Positions 24,269 through 31,268 of a DNA stretch of 31,268 nt are shown one piece after another. Location of the stretch: assembly GCA_040307715.1 (NCBI GenBank), contig JAWRJC010000119.1, positions 1-31,268 of the forward strand. Reading direction: 5' to 3'. Origin of the DNA: RUG13615 sp040307715. GTDB taxonomy: Bacteria > Bacillota > Clostridia > Peptostreptococcales > Anaerovoracaceae. Positions within the stretch are counted from its first letter, which is position 1; each line of letters starts with the position of its first letter. The notes under the pieces were generated by a model. The model had not been told where the DNA came from and did not search any database. It saw only the letters and a program-made list of their open reading frames with translations. The translations under genes and the position numbers were made by a program.

Positions 24269-25159
24269 TTAGGTGTCAAGGAACCGCCTCATCGATACGA
24301 TGCTGCCCCAGGCACCGATGCTGACACCAAGTGCCAGGAAGATCCACATGAGATTGAGTCCCAGGAAGGACACCGGCACGAGCGGCATCGACAGGACCGA
24401 GGTCACACTGGACCCGATCGCGGCGAGCACACGGGTATACACAAACGTCACGATGCCTGCCGAAAGCAGCGCGGAGAAGGCGCCGATGATGATTCCCTCA
24501 AGCATGAACGGTCCGCGGATAAACCAGTTGGTCGCACCGACATATTTCATGATCTCGATTTCTTCGGACCTGTTGAAAACTGTCAGCTTGATGGTGTTTG
24601 AGACTACGACGACCGACACGATGATCAGGAACGCCATGATCACAAGCGCTGCGATCTGCATCATGCGTGTCGCGCGAAGCAGTTTATCAACAGTATCTTT
24701 ATAGTACGTAACATCTTCGACCCCTTCCAGCGTTGCTGCTTTATCAGCGATCTCATCTGCCTTGGTGAGGTCGGTCATTGTGATGATGAGCGAATTGGGA
24801 AGCGGGTTCTCCGTAATGCTGTCGAGCAGATAGGCGTTCTCGCCCCACCGCTTTTTGAGGACTTCCATCGCTTCCTCTTTTGTTCTGTAGTCCACCGTAT
24901 CCACGGCGTCCCATTTTTCTATTTCGTGCTGCAGTTCGAGGCCTTGTTCTTCCGTTGTCTCATCGAGCAGGAATACCTGAACATTGTTGTAGTCCTGCTT
25001 GACGGACTCTGCCATCATATTGATATTGATGATGATCACGAGAAACAGACCGAGGATCAGCAGCATCGCGCTGATCGCAAAGACCGAGGCCAGTGTCATG
25101 GCCCGGTTTCGCCCGATCTGACGGAATGCCTGTTTGACCGTATTTCCAAACCTACTCAT
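24269..25159 (-). CDS. ftsX: Cell division ABC transporter permease FtsX
   Basis: A 296-residue FtsX. Four membrane segments: one near residues 20-45, then a large external domain (about 50-160, from YNNVQVFLLDETTEEQG to DTVDKLLRATR), then three more with LIIVSVVVVSNTIKLTVFNR and the FtsX-typical EIEIMKYVGATNWFIRGPF. The reading frame begins with a TTG at 25189 that has no ribosome-binding site; the ATG at 25159 (MSRFGNTVKQAFRQIGRN) overlaps the ftsE stop by 8 bp and fits the family better. FtsX transmits FtsE ATPase motion to a periplasmic or wall hydrolase; the M23 gene next door is the obvious partner. Confidence 0.95.
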   Translation of the reverse strand: MSRFGNTVKQAFRQIGRNRAMTLASVFAISAMLLILGLFLVIIININMMAESVKQDYNNVQVFLLDETTEEQGLELQHEIEKWDAVDTVDYRTKEEAMEVLKKRWGENAYLLDSITENPLPNSLIITMTDLTKADEIADKAATLEGVEDVTYYKDTVDKLLRATRMMQIAALVIMAFLIIVSVVVVSNTIKLTVFNRSEEIEIMKYVGATNWFIRGPFMLEGIIIGAFSALLSAGIVTFVYTRVLAAIGSSVTSVLSMPLVPVSFLGLNLMWIFLALGVSIGAWGSIVSMRRFLDT

Positions 25160-26072
25160 GACGTGCCAGTAACCTTTCTGCTTTTTCAAATGCGTCGTCT
25201 ATGAAAGCTTCATCCGGATCCTTTTCCTCCGTGCTTTCCGTGACATCTTTTTTCAGGATCTCAGTGGTCCTGCGGTCAGAGAAGTAAGACTCGTCGGCAT
25301 CCTTTTCGTATTCTTCTTCCATGAACGCCTGTGCTTCCGGTATCTCCTCCGAAAAGTCTTCCGGATCTGTGCTGTCCTCTTTTGCCTGCCGGAATCCGCC
25401 AAGTCCGTATTTACCGAATTCGTCGCGGACGACGCGGCCGTTTTCAATGACGATCACGCGCTTCTGCATGCGGTCTACGATGTCTTTGGCATGCGTGACC
25501 ATGACGATGGTCGTGCCGCGTGCATTGATCTCCTCGAGGAGTTTCATGATTTCCCAGGCTGTGACGGGGTCGAGGTTGCCGGTCGGTTCGTCGGCGATCA
25601 GAACAGTCGGTTTGTTGACGATCGCTCTCGCGATCGCAACGCGCTGCTGTTCGCCGGCGGACAGTTCCGATGGATACTTCGAGGCATATTCCGAGATCCC
25701 CATCAGCGCCAGTGCCTGCGGGACGTTGCGTTTGATCGCGCGTTTGCTTTGGTGTGTGATCTCCATCGCAAAAGCGACATTCTCATAGACAGTCTTATGG
25801 GGCAGCAGGCGGAAGTCCTGGAATACGATCCCGATATTGCGCCTGTGGCGCGGGATCTTGCGGTTGGACATCGTCGTGACTTCTTCCCCTTTCACACGGA
25901 TACTGCCGGCGTCAGGGTCGATCTCTTTTAAGATCAGTTTGATGAAGGTGGATTTACCTGCTCCGGACGGTCCGACCAGAAAAACAAAATCACCTTTGTT
26001 GATCTTGACGCTCACATCGTGGAGGGCATCATTGTCGTTGTATGCTTTTGTAACATGTCTGAATTCAATCAT
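25152..26072 (-). CDS. ftsE: Cell division ATP-binding protein FtsE with acidic C-terminal extension
   Basis: An ABC ATPase of 306 residues (308 if the ATG at 26078 is used). Walker A is GPSGAGKST, the signature ELSAGEQQRVAIARA, Walker B VLIADEPTGNLD, and the H-loop VTHAKD. FtsE is normally about 225-230 residues; here the core ends near VVRDEFGKYGLGG and about 80 further residues follow, rich in Glu and Asp (EDFSEEIPEAQAFMEEEYEK, later STEEKDPDEAFIDDAFEKAE). I chose the second in-frame ATG because family members begin MIEF, and because a promoter -10 ends directly against the first ATG. No ribosome-binding site is visible for either. ftsX overlaps the end by 8 bp. Confidence 0.95.
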   Translation of the reverse strand: MIEFRHVTKAYNDNDALHDVSVKINKGDFVFLVGPSGAGKSTFIKLILKEIDPDAGSIRVKGEEVTTMSNRKIPRHRRNIGIVFQDFRLLPHKTVYENVAFAMEITHQSKRAIKRNVPQALALMGISEYASKYPSELSAGEQQRVAIARAIVNKPTVLIADEPTGNLDPVTAWEIMKLLEEINARGTTIVMVTHAKDIVDRMQKRVIVIENGRVVRDEFGKYGLGGFRQAKEDSTDPEDFSEEIPEAQAFMEEEYEKDADESYFSDRRTTEILKKDVTESTEEKDPDEAFIDDAFEKAERLLARHE

Positions 26073-26078
26073 TTCCAT

Positions 26079-26107
26079 ATATTACCATTTAAGGACGGGC
26101 GTGTCCA
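26079..26107 (-). promoter_or_regulatory. Promoter directly upstream of ftsE
   Basis: On the minus strand, TGGACA (26102-26107, 5/6) and TAATAT (26079-26084) are separated by 17 nt, and TGG directly precedes the -10, an extended form. The -10 ends against the first ftsE ATG and 6 nt before the second one. It lies in the 32-bp gap after the transketolase gene. Confidence 0.55.
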
Positions 26108-26110
26108 GTC

Positions 26111-27049
26111 TTATCTGCCGCGGGCGATCCTTCTGGCAGCTGCAGCGATATCGTCCGCTGTCATGTGATACTTCTCCAACAGTTCTGCCGGTTTGCCGGA
26201 TTCCCCGAAAGTATCCTTCTGTCCGATCATCTCCATGCGTGTCGGGCATTTTTCAGCAAGCAGCGATGCGACAGCACTGCCTAGCCCGCCGATCACAGAG
26301 TGCTCTTCGCAGGTCACGATGCCGCCGGTCTCAAGCGCTGCTTTAATAAGTATGTCTTCGTCGAGCGGTTTGATCGTGTGGATGTCGATCACGCGGGCGT
26401 CGATACCTTCCCCTGCCAGGATATCCGCTGCTTTCAGCGCCGCGTCCACCATGATCCCGGTCGCTGCCAGTGTAACGGCAAGCCCTTCGCGCAGGGTGAC
26501 ACCTTTGCCGATCGTCAGTTCTTCGTTCTCATCATATACATTCGGGACGGCGGATCTGCCGAGCCGGATATAGCAGGGACCTTCCATCGCGACTGCCTGT
26601 CTGATCAGTGCTTTCGCGGACGGTCCGTCGGACGGACACAGAACGGTCATCCCCGGGATCGTACGCATGATGGCCAGATCTTCAAAGGTCTGGTGGCTCG
26701 CGCCGTCTTCGCCGACAGTGATGCCGGCGTGGGTCGCACAGATCTTGACGTTGGCACCGGTATAGCCGATGGAATTGCGGATCACTTCGAACGCTCTTCC
26801 TGCCGCGAACATGGCGAACGAACTCGCGCAGACGATCTTGCCGGACAGCGCCAGTCCTGCGGCAGTCCCCATAAGATCCTGTTCCGCGATCCCCATGTTA
26901 AAGAAACGGTCCGGATACTTCTTGCCGAAATCTTTTGTCTTTGTCGATCCTGAAAGATCGGCGTCCATGACGATCAGATCTTCATACTGTTCGCCCAGTT
27001 CCAGGAGGACCTGTCCATAGGCTTCTCTTGTGGCCATTTTATCTGCCAT
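26111..27049 (-). CDS. Transketolase, C-terminal subunit
   Basis: A 312-residue protein equal to the pyrimidine-binding and C-terminal domains of transketolase (or the DXS-like C half). VMDADLSGSTKTKDF, NMGIAEQDLMGTAAGLA with the catalytic Glu56, and CATHAGITVGEDGASHQTFEDLAIMR are typical; the last third is the transketolase C domain. Split two-subunit transketolases are common in Clostridia and archaea. It needs the N-terminal subunit encoded just upstream; the stop of that gene and this start share one base (TAATG), with GGGAGG inside the preceding gene. Together they move two-carbon units in the pentose phosphate pathway. Confidence 0.93.
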   Translation of the reverse strand: MADKMATREAYGQVLLELGEQYEDLIVMDADLSGSTKTKDFGKKYPDRFFNMGIAEQDLMGTAAGLALSGKIVCASSFAMFAAGRAFEVIRNSIGYTGANVKICATHAGITVGEDGASHQTFEDLAIMRTIPGMTVLCPSDGPSAKALIRQAVAMEGPCYIRLGRSAVPNVYDENEELTIGKGVTLREGLAVTLAATGIMVDAALKAADILAGEGIDARVIDIHTIKPLDEDILIKAALETGGIVTCEEHSVIGGLGSAVASLLAEKCPTRMEMIGQKDTFGESGKPAELLEKYHMTADDIAAAARRIARGR

Positions 27050-27867
27050 TACATTTCACCTCCCAGTTCTTCCATCGCGCGGGCAAACTGTTCATCATCC
27101 GGCGCTTTGCCGTGCCAGCCGGGGTCATCCGTCATAAAGGAAACGCCTTGTCCTTTGTGGGTCTTTGCAATGATGGCTGTCGGTTTCTCTTTGAAAGCTG
27201 CAGCTTCTTTGAGCGTTTTGACGAGTGCTTCCATATCATGCCCGTCGCAGGTTATGACATTCCAGCCGAAGGCGCGGAATTTCTCGTCGATCGGCCGTAC
27301 CGTCATGACATCGTCATTGCGTCCGTCGATCTGCAGACCGTTCCAGTCTACGATAACTGTCATATTGTCGAGTTTATAATGGGCCGCGGCCATCGCTGCT
27401 TCCCAGATGATCCCTTCCTGGATCTCACCGTCGCCCACGAGTGCGTAAACGCGGCTTTCCGGGTGATCCATCTTCGCCGCAAGCGCCATGCCGACAGCGA
27501 CGGACAGCCCCTGCCCGAGTGATCCGGTAGACATTTCTACGCCGGGAACTTTATGCATGTTGGGATGTCCCTGGAACCGGCTGCCCAGTTTGCGCAGAGA
27601 CAGACAGTCTTCAACAGGGAAAAACCCTCTGTGCGCGAGGACAGCGTAGAGAACGGGAGCCGCATGCCCCTTGGAAAGGACAAATCTGTCACGGTCTTCT
27701 TTCTGCGGATCTTCCGGGTCGATATTCATGACTTCAAAATAGAGTGCAGTCATGATGTCGGCGGCGGAGAGAGAACCGCCCGGATGACCGGAGCCGGCGG
27801 CATGGACCTCCTCGAGGATCGTCCTGCGCACCTTTTGGGCGGTCATTTTCAGTTCATTGATCTCCAT
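27049..27867 (-). CDS. Transketolase, N-terminal subunit
   Basis: A 272-residue thiamine-diphosphate-binding half of transketolase. SGHPGGSLSAADIMTALYF (26-44), LSKGHAAPVLYAVLAHRG and STGSLGQGLSVAVGMALA are family motifs, and the cofactor motif GDGEIQEGIIWEA runs from 145. AAAGGAG precedes the ATG. It pairs with the downstream C-terminal subunit with a one-base overlap. A transketolase next to FtsEX has no evident functional link; deoB near the end of the same gene run also handles pentose phosphates. Confidence 0.94.
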   Translation of the reverse strand: MEINELKMTAQKVRRTILEEVHAAGSGHPGGSLSAADIMTALYFEVMNIDPEDPQKEDRDRFVLSKGHAAPVLYAVLAHRGFFPVEDCLSLRKLGSRFQGHPNMHKVPGVEMSTGSLGQGLSVAVGMALAAKMDHPESRVYALVGDGEIQEGIIWEAAMAAAHYKLDNMTVIVDWNGLQIDGRNDDVMTVRPIDEKFRAFGWNVITCDGHDMEALVKTLKEAAAFKEKPTAIIAKTHKGQGVSFMTDDPGWHGKAPDDEQFARAMEELGGEM

Positions 27868-27926
27868 GGATGGTAATCTCCTTTGGTCTCAAGTGATGAC
27901 GTTATATGATCGGAACGGCAGCGCGT

Positions 27927-28775
27927 CTATGCGCCGGCCGGACCAAGACTCAGGAATGCACGCGGAAGCGCTTCTATCAGGTCGCGTGCGATCACGGACT
28001 CCTCACCCAGTGCATCCCGGCTGAGATCGCCCGCTTTGCCGTGAAGAAAAACACCGGCGCAGGCAGCTTCATAAGCCGGCATCCCCTTGGCGAGGAAAGC
28101 GCCGATCACACCGGTGAGCACGTCCCCGCTGCCGCCTTTTGCCATGGCGGCGCAGCCTGTCGGGTTGACTGCCATCCGGCCGTCCGGAGCAGCGATCAGC
28201 GTGTGGTGTCCTTTCAGAACAACGACCGATCCGAACTCGGATACAAGAGCACGTGCGGCTGCCTGCCGGTCAGTGATCCTGTCAGTGCCAAGCAGCCTTG
28301 CCGCTTCCCCTTCGTGCGGTGTCAGAACAGATGCACTTGCGGCACTGCGGAGCGGTTCTTTCAGACCGAACCGCAGGATGTCATTCAGTCCGTCAGCGTC
28401 CAGAACGAACGGGCTGCCGGATGCCATTACGGCGAGCAGCACAGACCGGTCTTCTTCGTGATGACCGAGTCCGGGACCGGCGGCGAACGCCGTGCAGGTC
28501 TTAAAATGATCCGTTCTGGCGCTTTCTGTCTCGTATCTTTCAAGGCAGGTCGCTTCGGGAACCGCTGTCTGCAGGACAGGGTACAGAGTGGACGGCACAT
28601 AAAAAGTGGCAAGTCCGACGCCGGATCGTAGCGCAGCCTTCCCACAAAGTACAGCGGCGCCGGCCATACCGGTCTGCCCCGCCATAATAAGCAGCCTGCC
28701 GAAGTCTTTCTTGCTCTGATCGGCACGCCGCCCCGGTATCATCGATCTGACTACCCGTTCCGTAAGCGATTCCAT
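27927..28775 (-). CDS. nnrD: ADP-dependent (S)-NAD(P)H-hydrate dehydratase
   Basis: A 282-residue ribokinase-like enzyme that restores damaged NADHX/NADPHX to NAD(P)H. Motifs are LLIMAGQTGMAGAAVLCGKAALRSG near the start, FAAGPGLGH, VLDADGLN, TPHEGEAARLLG, and the catalytic NPTGCAAMAKGGSGDVLTG. It is a stand-alone dehydratase; the epimerase domain (NnrE) often fused to it is absent and not encoded nearby. The start at 28775 matches the family N-terminus. No ribosome-binding site is present; a strong promoter -10 ends 6 nt before the ATG. It could head the long leftward transcript, as no terminator separates it from tkt. Confidence 0.93.
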   Translation of the reverse strand: MESLTERVVRSMIPGRRADQSKKDFGRLLIMAGQTGMAGAAVLCGKAALRSGVGLATFYVPSTLYPVLQTAVPEATCLERYETESARTDHFKTCTAFAAGPGLGHHEEDRSVLLAVMASGSPFVLDADGLNDILRFGLKEPLRSAASASVLTPHEGEAARLLGTDRITDRQAAARALVSEFGSVVVLKGHHTLIAAPDGRMAVNPTGCAAMAKGGSGDVLTGVIGAFLAKGMPAYEAACAGVFLHGKAGDLSRDALGEESVIARDLIEALPRAFLSLGPAGA

Positions 28776-28781
28776 AAAAAA

Positions 28782-28810
28782 ATTATACTATATATGGGCA
28801 TCTGATTCAA
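28782..28810 (-). promoter_or_regulatory. Strong promoter abutting nnrD (likely leaderless)
   Basis: On the minus strand, TTGAAT (28805-28810) and a perfect TATAAT (28782-28787) are exactly 17 nt apart. Only TTTTTT separates the -10 from the ATG at 28775, so the transcript should begin at or beside the start codon. Confidence 0.75.
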
Positions 28811-28839
28811 GGAATTCGGCAGATCGATACAATTTATAC

Positions 28840-28857
28840 GCTTAATTTTCGTTAAGC
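28840..28857 (-). terminator. Weak hairpin after mgtE
   Basis: GCTTAA and TTAAGC form a 6-bp AT-rich stem with a 6-nt loop (two more weak pairs outside), 13 nt after the mgtE stop. The following minus-strand sequence is only GTATAAATTG, so termination would be weak. Confidence 0.3.
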
Positions 28858-28870
28858 ATCCTTCCGCGGT

Positions 28871-30247
28871 CTATACATGCAGGATCATTGTTGCCATGAG
28901 GAAATACGAGGTGACCGAGACCATATCGGTCAGCGACGCGATCATGGGACTTGCCATCAGAGCCGGGTCGATGCCGACCTTCTTTGCCAGCAGCGGCAGC
29001 ATACCGCCGATGCATTTTGCCGCCAGCACGATCACGATCATCGCGCAACAGACAGTCAGCGCGACGCCGATTGGCTGATGCTCAAAGACATAGATGCGCA
29101 GGAAGTTGACACAGCTCAAGACGATACCGATGATGATACTCACGCGCATCTCTTTCCAGAGGACACGAAGCGCGTCATTTGTATCGAGGTCGCCGACGGA
29201 GATCCCGCGGATGACCAGCGTGGCGGACTGTGAACCGGAGTTGCCGCCGGTGCCCATTAGCATCGGCATGTAGGCAACAAGTGCGATCACAGAACTCAGC
29301 GCCGCTTCGTAATGCGTGATGATGGAACCGGTCACGATGTAGGAGAGCATCAGGACGAGCAGCCATGGCAGGCGGTTTTTGACGTGTTTGAAGACCCCCA
29401 TATCCAGATATTCCTGATTGGAAGAGTCGACGACGCCGGCCATACGCTCGATATCCTCGGTCGTTTCTTCTTCGATGACGTCGAAGATGTCATCCATGGT
29501 GATGATGCCGACCAGTCTGCCCTCTTTATCCACGACCGGGATCGACAGATAGCCGTATTTCTGGAAGGTCTCGGCGACCTCCTCCTGGTCGTCATATACG
29601 TTGATGGCGACGAAGTCCGTCTCCAGCAGGTCCTCAATGGGCGTTTCCGGTTCGTTCGTGACAAGCACGCGCAGCGAAATGATGCCGTAGAGCTTTCTGC
29701 CTGCTTCTTTGACATAGCAGGTGTAGATCGTTTCGCTGTCCATCCCGACGTCTTTGATATACGCGAGCGCTTCCCCCACCGTCATCGTCTTTTGCAGACT
29801 GATATAGTCGGGGGTCATCAGAGTACCTGCGCAGTTCTCGGGGTAATTCAGGAAGGTGTTGATCTGCCTGCGTTCGTGTTTCGGTGTTTTCTCGAGGATC
29901 TTGTCGACCACGTTGGCAGGCAGTTCCTCGAGAACGTCGATCTTGTCGTCGAAGTCGAGTTCATCAATGATGTAGCTGATTTCTTTGTCGGTGATGCGGT
30001 TGATGATCTCGATCTGATCGTCTGTATCGATGTACGAAAAGACATCCACCGAAATATCTTTCGGCAGCATGCGGAATACAATGATCGCCTCGTCGAGTCC
30101 GATCTCATCCATGATCTCTTCGATCACTTCCGCAGTGTCGGCGGGGTTTTCATCGACCAGGATGTCTCTGGCGGCGCGGTATCGTTTTTCTTCCAGGAGT
30201 TCGAATACTTTTTCAAGCAGCAGATCGAATTCGTCTTTCTCGTTCAT
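28871..30247 (-). CDS. mgtE: Magnesium transporter MgtE
   Basis: A 458-residue MgtE channel. The cytoplasmic helical N domain (about 1-130) includes MDEIGLDEAIIVFRMLPKD and repeated ELDFDDKIDVLEELP-type units; two CBS motifs follow (about 135-255), with MTVGEALAYIKDVG and STPVVDK-like SIPVVDKEGRLVGIITMDD; the membrane domain has five segments, with PMLMGTGGNSGSQSATL and a conserved DPALMASP near the end. The N and CBS domains sense internal Mg2+ and close the pore. AAAGGAGGT stands just upstream of the ATG. It has its own promoter; the 110-bp upstream region is too short for an M-box riboswitch. Confidence 0.96.
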   Translation of the reverse strand: MNEKDEFDLLLEKVFELLEEKRYRAARDILVDENPADTAEVIEEIMDEIGLDEAIIVFRMLPKDISVDVFSYIDTDDQIEIINRITDKEISYIIDELDFDDKIDVLEELPANVVDKILEKTPKHERRQINTFLNYPENCAGTLMTPDYISLQKTMTVGEALAYIKDVGMDSETIYTCYVKEAGRKLYGIISLRVLVTNEPETPIEDLLETDFVAINVYDDQEEVAETFQKYGYLSIPVVDKEGRLVGIITMDDIFDVIEEETTEDIERMAGVVDSSNQEYLDMGVFKHVKNRLPWLLVLMLSYIVTGSIITHYEAALSSVIALVAYMPMLMGTGGNSGSQSATLVIRGISVGDLDTNDALRVLWKEMRVSIIIGIVLSCVNFLRIYVFEHQPIGVALTVCCAMIVIVLAAKCIGGMLPLLAKKVGIDPALMASPMIASLTDMVSVTSYFLMATMILHV

Positions 30248-30294
30248 ACCGTACCTCCTTTCCGATGTTATCCCGCTATGCCTTTAACTAAAAT

Positions 30295-30323
30295 ATTATA
30301 CACAAAAAGAACCGTCCGCGCAA
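30295..30323 (-). promoter_or_regulatory. Promoter of mgtE, with -35 inside the upstream terminator
   Basis: On the minus strand, TTGCGC (30318-30323) and a perfect TATAAT (30295-30300) are 17 nt apart. The -35 occupies the loop and edge of the terminator hairpin, and the terminator T-run lies in the spacer. Confidence 0.7.
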
Positions 30324-30332
30324 CGAACGGTT
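30301..30332 (-). terminator. Terminator of the flavodoxin-like oxidoreductase gene
   Basis: On the minus strand AACCGTTCG and CGGACGGTT form a 9-bp stem with one G-U pair (30310-30318 with 30324-30332), a 5-nt loop, and then CTTTTTGTG. It begins 25 nt after the stop codon. A second hairpin, ACGCATTG with CAATGCGT, overlaps the stop codon just upstream. Confidence 0.8.
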
Positions 30333-30357
30333 ATAACGCATTGCGGAGAAGCGCCGC

Positions 30358-31268
30358 TCAATGCGTGCTGTATCCCTTGAGCATATGCCGTGCAAAATCC
30401 CAGGCTCTTTCTTCGATCCCGGGAATGCTGTAGATCGACTGCGGGTCGTTGGCTGTCTCCATGACCGCGAAGCGCGGCGGCAGCCGGAACGATTTGTTCA
30501 TGCAGAGGCCGCTGATCAATTGCTGAGCAACGATATCGGAACCGCTGTATCCGGAGACGATGACCGCGTAAAGATCGGTCTCGTAGAACCGGCGCACATT
30601 GAAAATGGCTGTCATCCTGTTGATGAAGGCGGTCAGATTGCCGCCGACTGCATCATTATAATTCGGACAGATCATCACAAGCCCGGTGCACGACTGAAGC
30701 GCCGGATAGACGTCACGCGTGATCACGCCGCCGTAAAAGCACTTCCCCTCTTCTCCCAAATGACGGCAGGTCTCATAAGAACAGCCGCGGCAGTCAAAGA
30801 CCTCCCCGTCACGAAGAGAGATCTCTTTGAAGACCGTGCCGCCGAGCTGGCTGCGGATCATCCGCCACAGTCCGATCGTGTTGGACGTGCTGGCATTGCC
30901 CGCATGCAGAGCGAGGAACTTCGGCGCTCCTTCGTGTACACTTTCGCAAGGCGCTTCCAGTAAGCGCCTCAGCAGTTCGCAGGCGGCTTCGATATAGGCG
31001 GTCATCTGATCGGTTCCCCGGATCTTTGCCTGTGTGTTGAAATTGTGCAGCGTTCCCGTTCCTTCCACAAGCGGCCGTCCGATGAATGCGCAGCCGGCCA
31101 TATTGGCTGCGAAGACGAGTTCCCTCGAAACGGATTTGGTGTAATACTCCCCGGCGCCGTCAACGATCAGCGCCCCGGTGCAGCCGTCGAAAAGATGCGG
31201 GTGCAGCCGGATCTTCTTGAGCATTTCGTAATGGGACAGATTGACGCCGGAGACTCCTAATGAGACAG
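30358..31268 (-). CDS. Flavodoxin-like NAD(P)H-dependent FMN oxidoreductase with Cys-rich loop (5' end outside the window)
   Basis: The frame is open from the right edge; the first internal ATG (31224) has no ribosome-binding site, and the residues before it (VSLGVSGVNLSHYE) look like real protein, so the gene probably starts outside. Numbering from that ATG, residues about 100-288 are a flavodoxin fold: FLALHAGNASTSNTIGLWR binds FMN phosphate, and MICPNYNDAVGGNLTAFINR is the flavin-ring loop of NADPH-dependent FMN reductases. Between them lie C145, C148, C153 and C162 (CX2CX4CX8C), which recalls iron-sulfur flavoproteins but with different spacing. The first ~100 residues are not recognised; RPLVEGTGTLHNFNTQAK may be the end of another flavodoxin-like unit. 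Substrate unknown. A terminator follows. Confidence 0.8.
   Translation of the reverse strand, partial: VSLGVSGVNLSHYEMLKKIRLHPHLFDGCTGALIVDGAGEYYTKSVSRELVFAANMAGCAFIGRPLVEGTGTLHNFNTQAKIRGTDQMTAYIEAACELLRRLLEAPCESVHEGAPKFLALHAGNASTSNTIGLWRMIRSQLGGTVFKEISLRDGEVFDCRGCSYETCRHLGEEGKCFYGGVITRDVYPALQSCTGLVMICPNYNDAVGGNLTAFINRMTAIFNVRRFYETDLYAVIVSGYSGSDIVAQQLISGLCMNKSFRLPPRFAVMETANDPQSIYSIPGIEERAWDFARHMLKGYSTH

Noticed and set aside
25160..25189. TTG start for ftsX at 25189
   Set aside because: There is no ribosome-binding site and a 38-bp overlap with ftsE; the ATG at 25159 fits the family N-terminus.
30248..30357. M-box magnesium riboswitch upstream of mgtE
   Set aside because: Only about 45 nt separate the promoter -10 from the ATG, too short for an M-box, and no motif is visible.
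1..31268. Insertion sequences, prophage, CRISPR, toxin-antitoxin or defence genes
   Set aside because: No transposase, integrase, direct-repeat array or defence family was found; every large frame is explained by a housekeeping or common accessory gene.

Overview
The window looks like core chromosome of a Bacillota bacterium, most likely class Clostridia. Four things support this. DnaK lacks the insertion that Gram-negative DnaK carries near residue 80. The heat-shock operon has the order hrcA-grpE-dnaK-dnaJ behind a perfect CIRCE operator. A Gram-positive-type LexA box (GAAC-N4-GTTC) sits in the recA promoter. Transketolase is split into two subunits, and an Asp23-nusB-xseAB-ispA-dxs cluster is present. 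Base composition is rather GC-rich for Clostridia. I cannot name a genus. I see no phage, insertion sequence, CRISPR array, tRNA or rRNA. No stretch above 300 bases lacks a gene; the longest gap is 4410-4659.

All genes but one are on the minus strand, so transcription runs from high to low coordinates. From the right edge: an edge-truncated flavodoxin-like oxidoreductase; mgtE (magnesium uptake); then a tightly packed run of fifteen genes: nnrD, two transketolase subunits, ftsE, ftsX, an M23 murein hydrolase, recJ, an S41 protease, a YerC/TrpR-like gene, a phosphopantetheinyl transferase, an EamA transporter, recX, tcdA, a metallophosphoesterase and deoB. SOS-regulated recA follows with a strong terminator, then hemW, glpK, and the HrcA/CIRCE-controlled hrcA-grpE-dnaK-dnaJ operon. 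The single plus-strand gene is a sodium:alanine (AGCS) symporter (4660-6063), which converges on dnaJ through a cluster of four inverted repeats. The left end is asp23-nusB-TsaD-like-xseA-xseB-ispA-dxs, with many stop/start overlaps that suggest translational coupling.

Functionally the window combines envelope division and remodelling (FtsEX, LytM/M23 enzyme, C-terminal processing protease), DNA repair (RecA, RecX, RecJ, exonuclease VII), protein folding, isoprenoid precursor supply (Dxs, IspA), pentose metabolism (transketolase, DeoB) and cofactor repair (NnrD, TcdA, HemW).

I found no wholly new gene system. The points most worth a second look are: three genes (nnrD, ftsE, hemW) whose likely -10 element lies only 6-9 nt before the start codon with no Shine-Dalgarno sequence, which suggests leaderless mRNAs; a DnaJ with one zinc-binding cysteine replaced by tyrosine; an FtsE with an acidic C-terminal tail of about 80 residues; a TsaD-like paralogue inside the nusB-xseA operon; a long inverted repeat bracketing the hrcA -35 box; and an mgtE promoter embedded in the preceding terminator.
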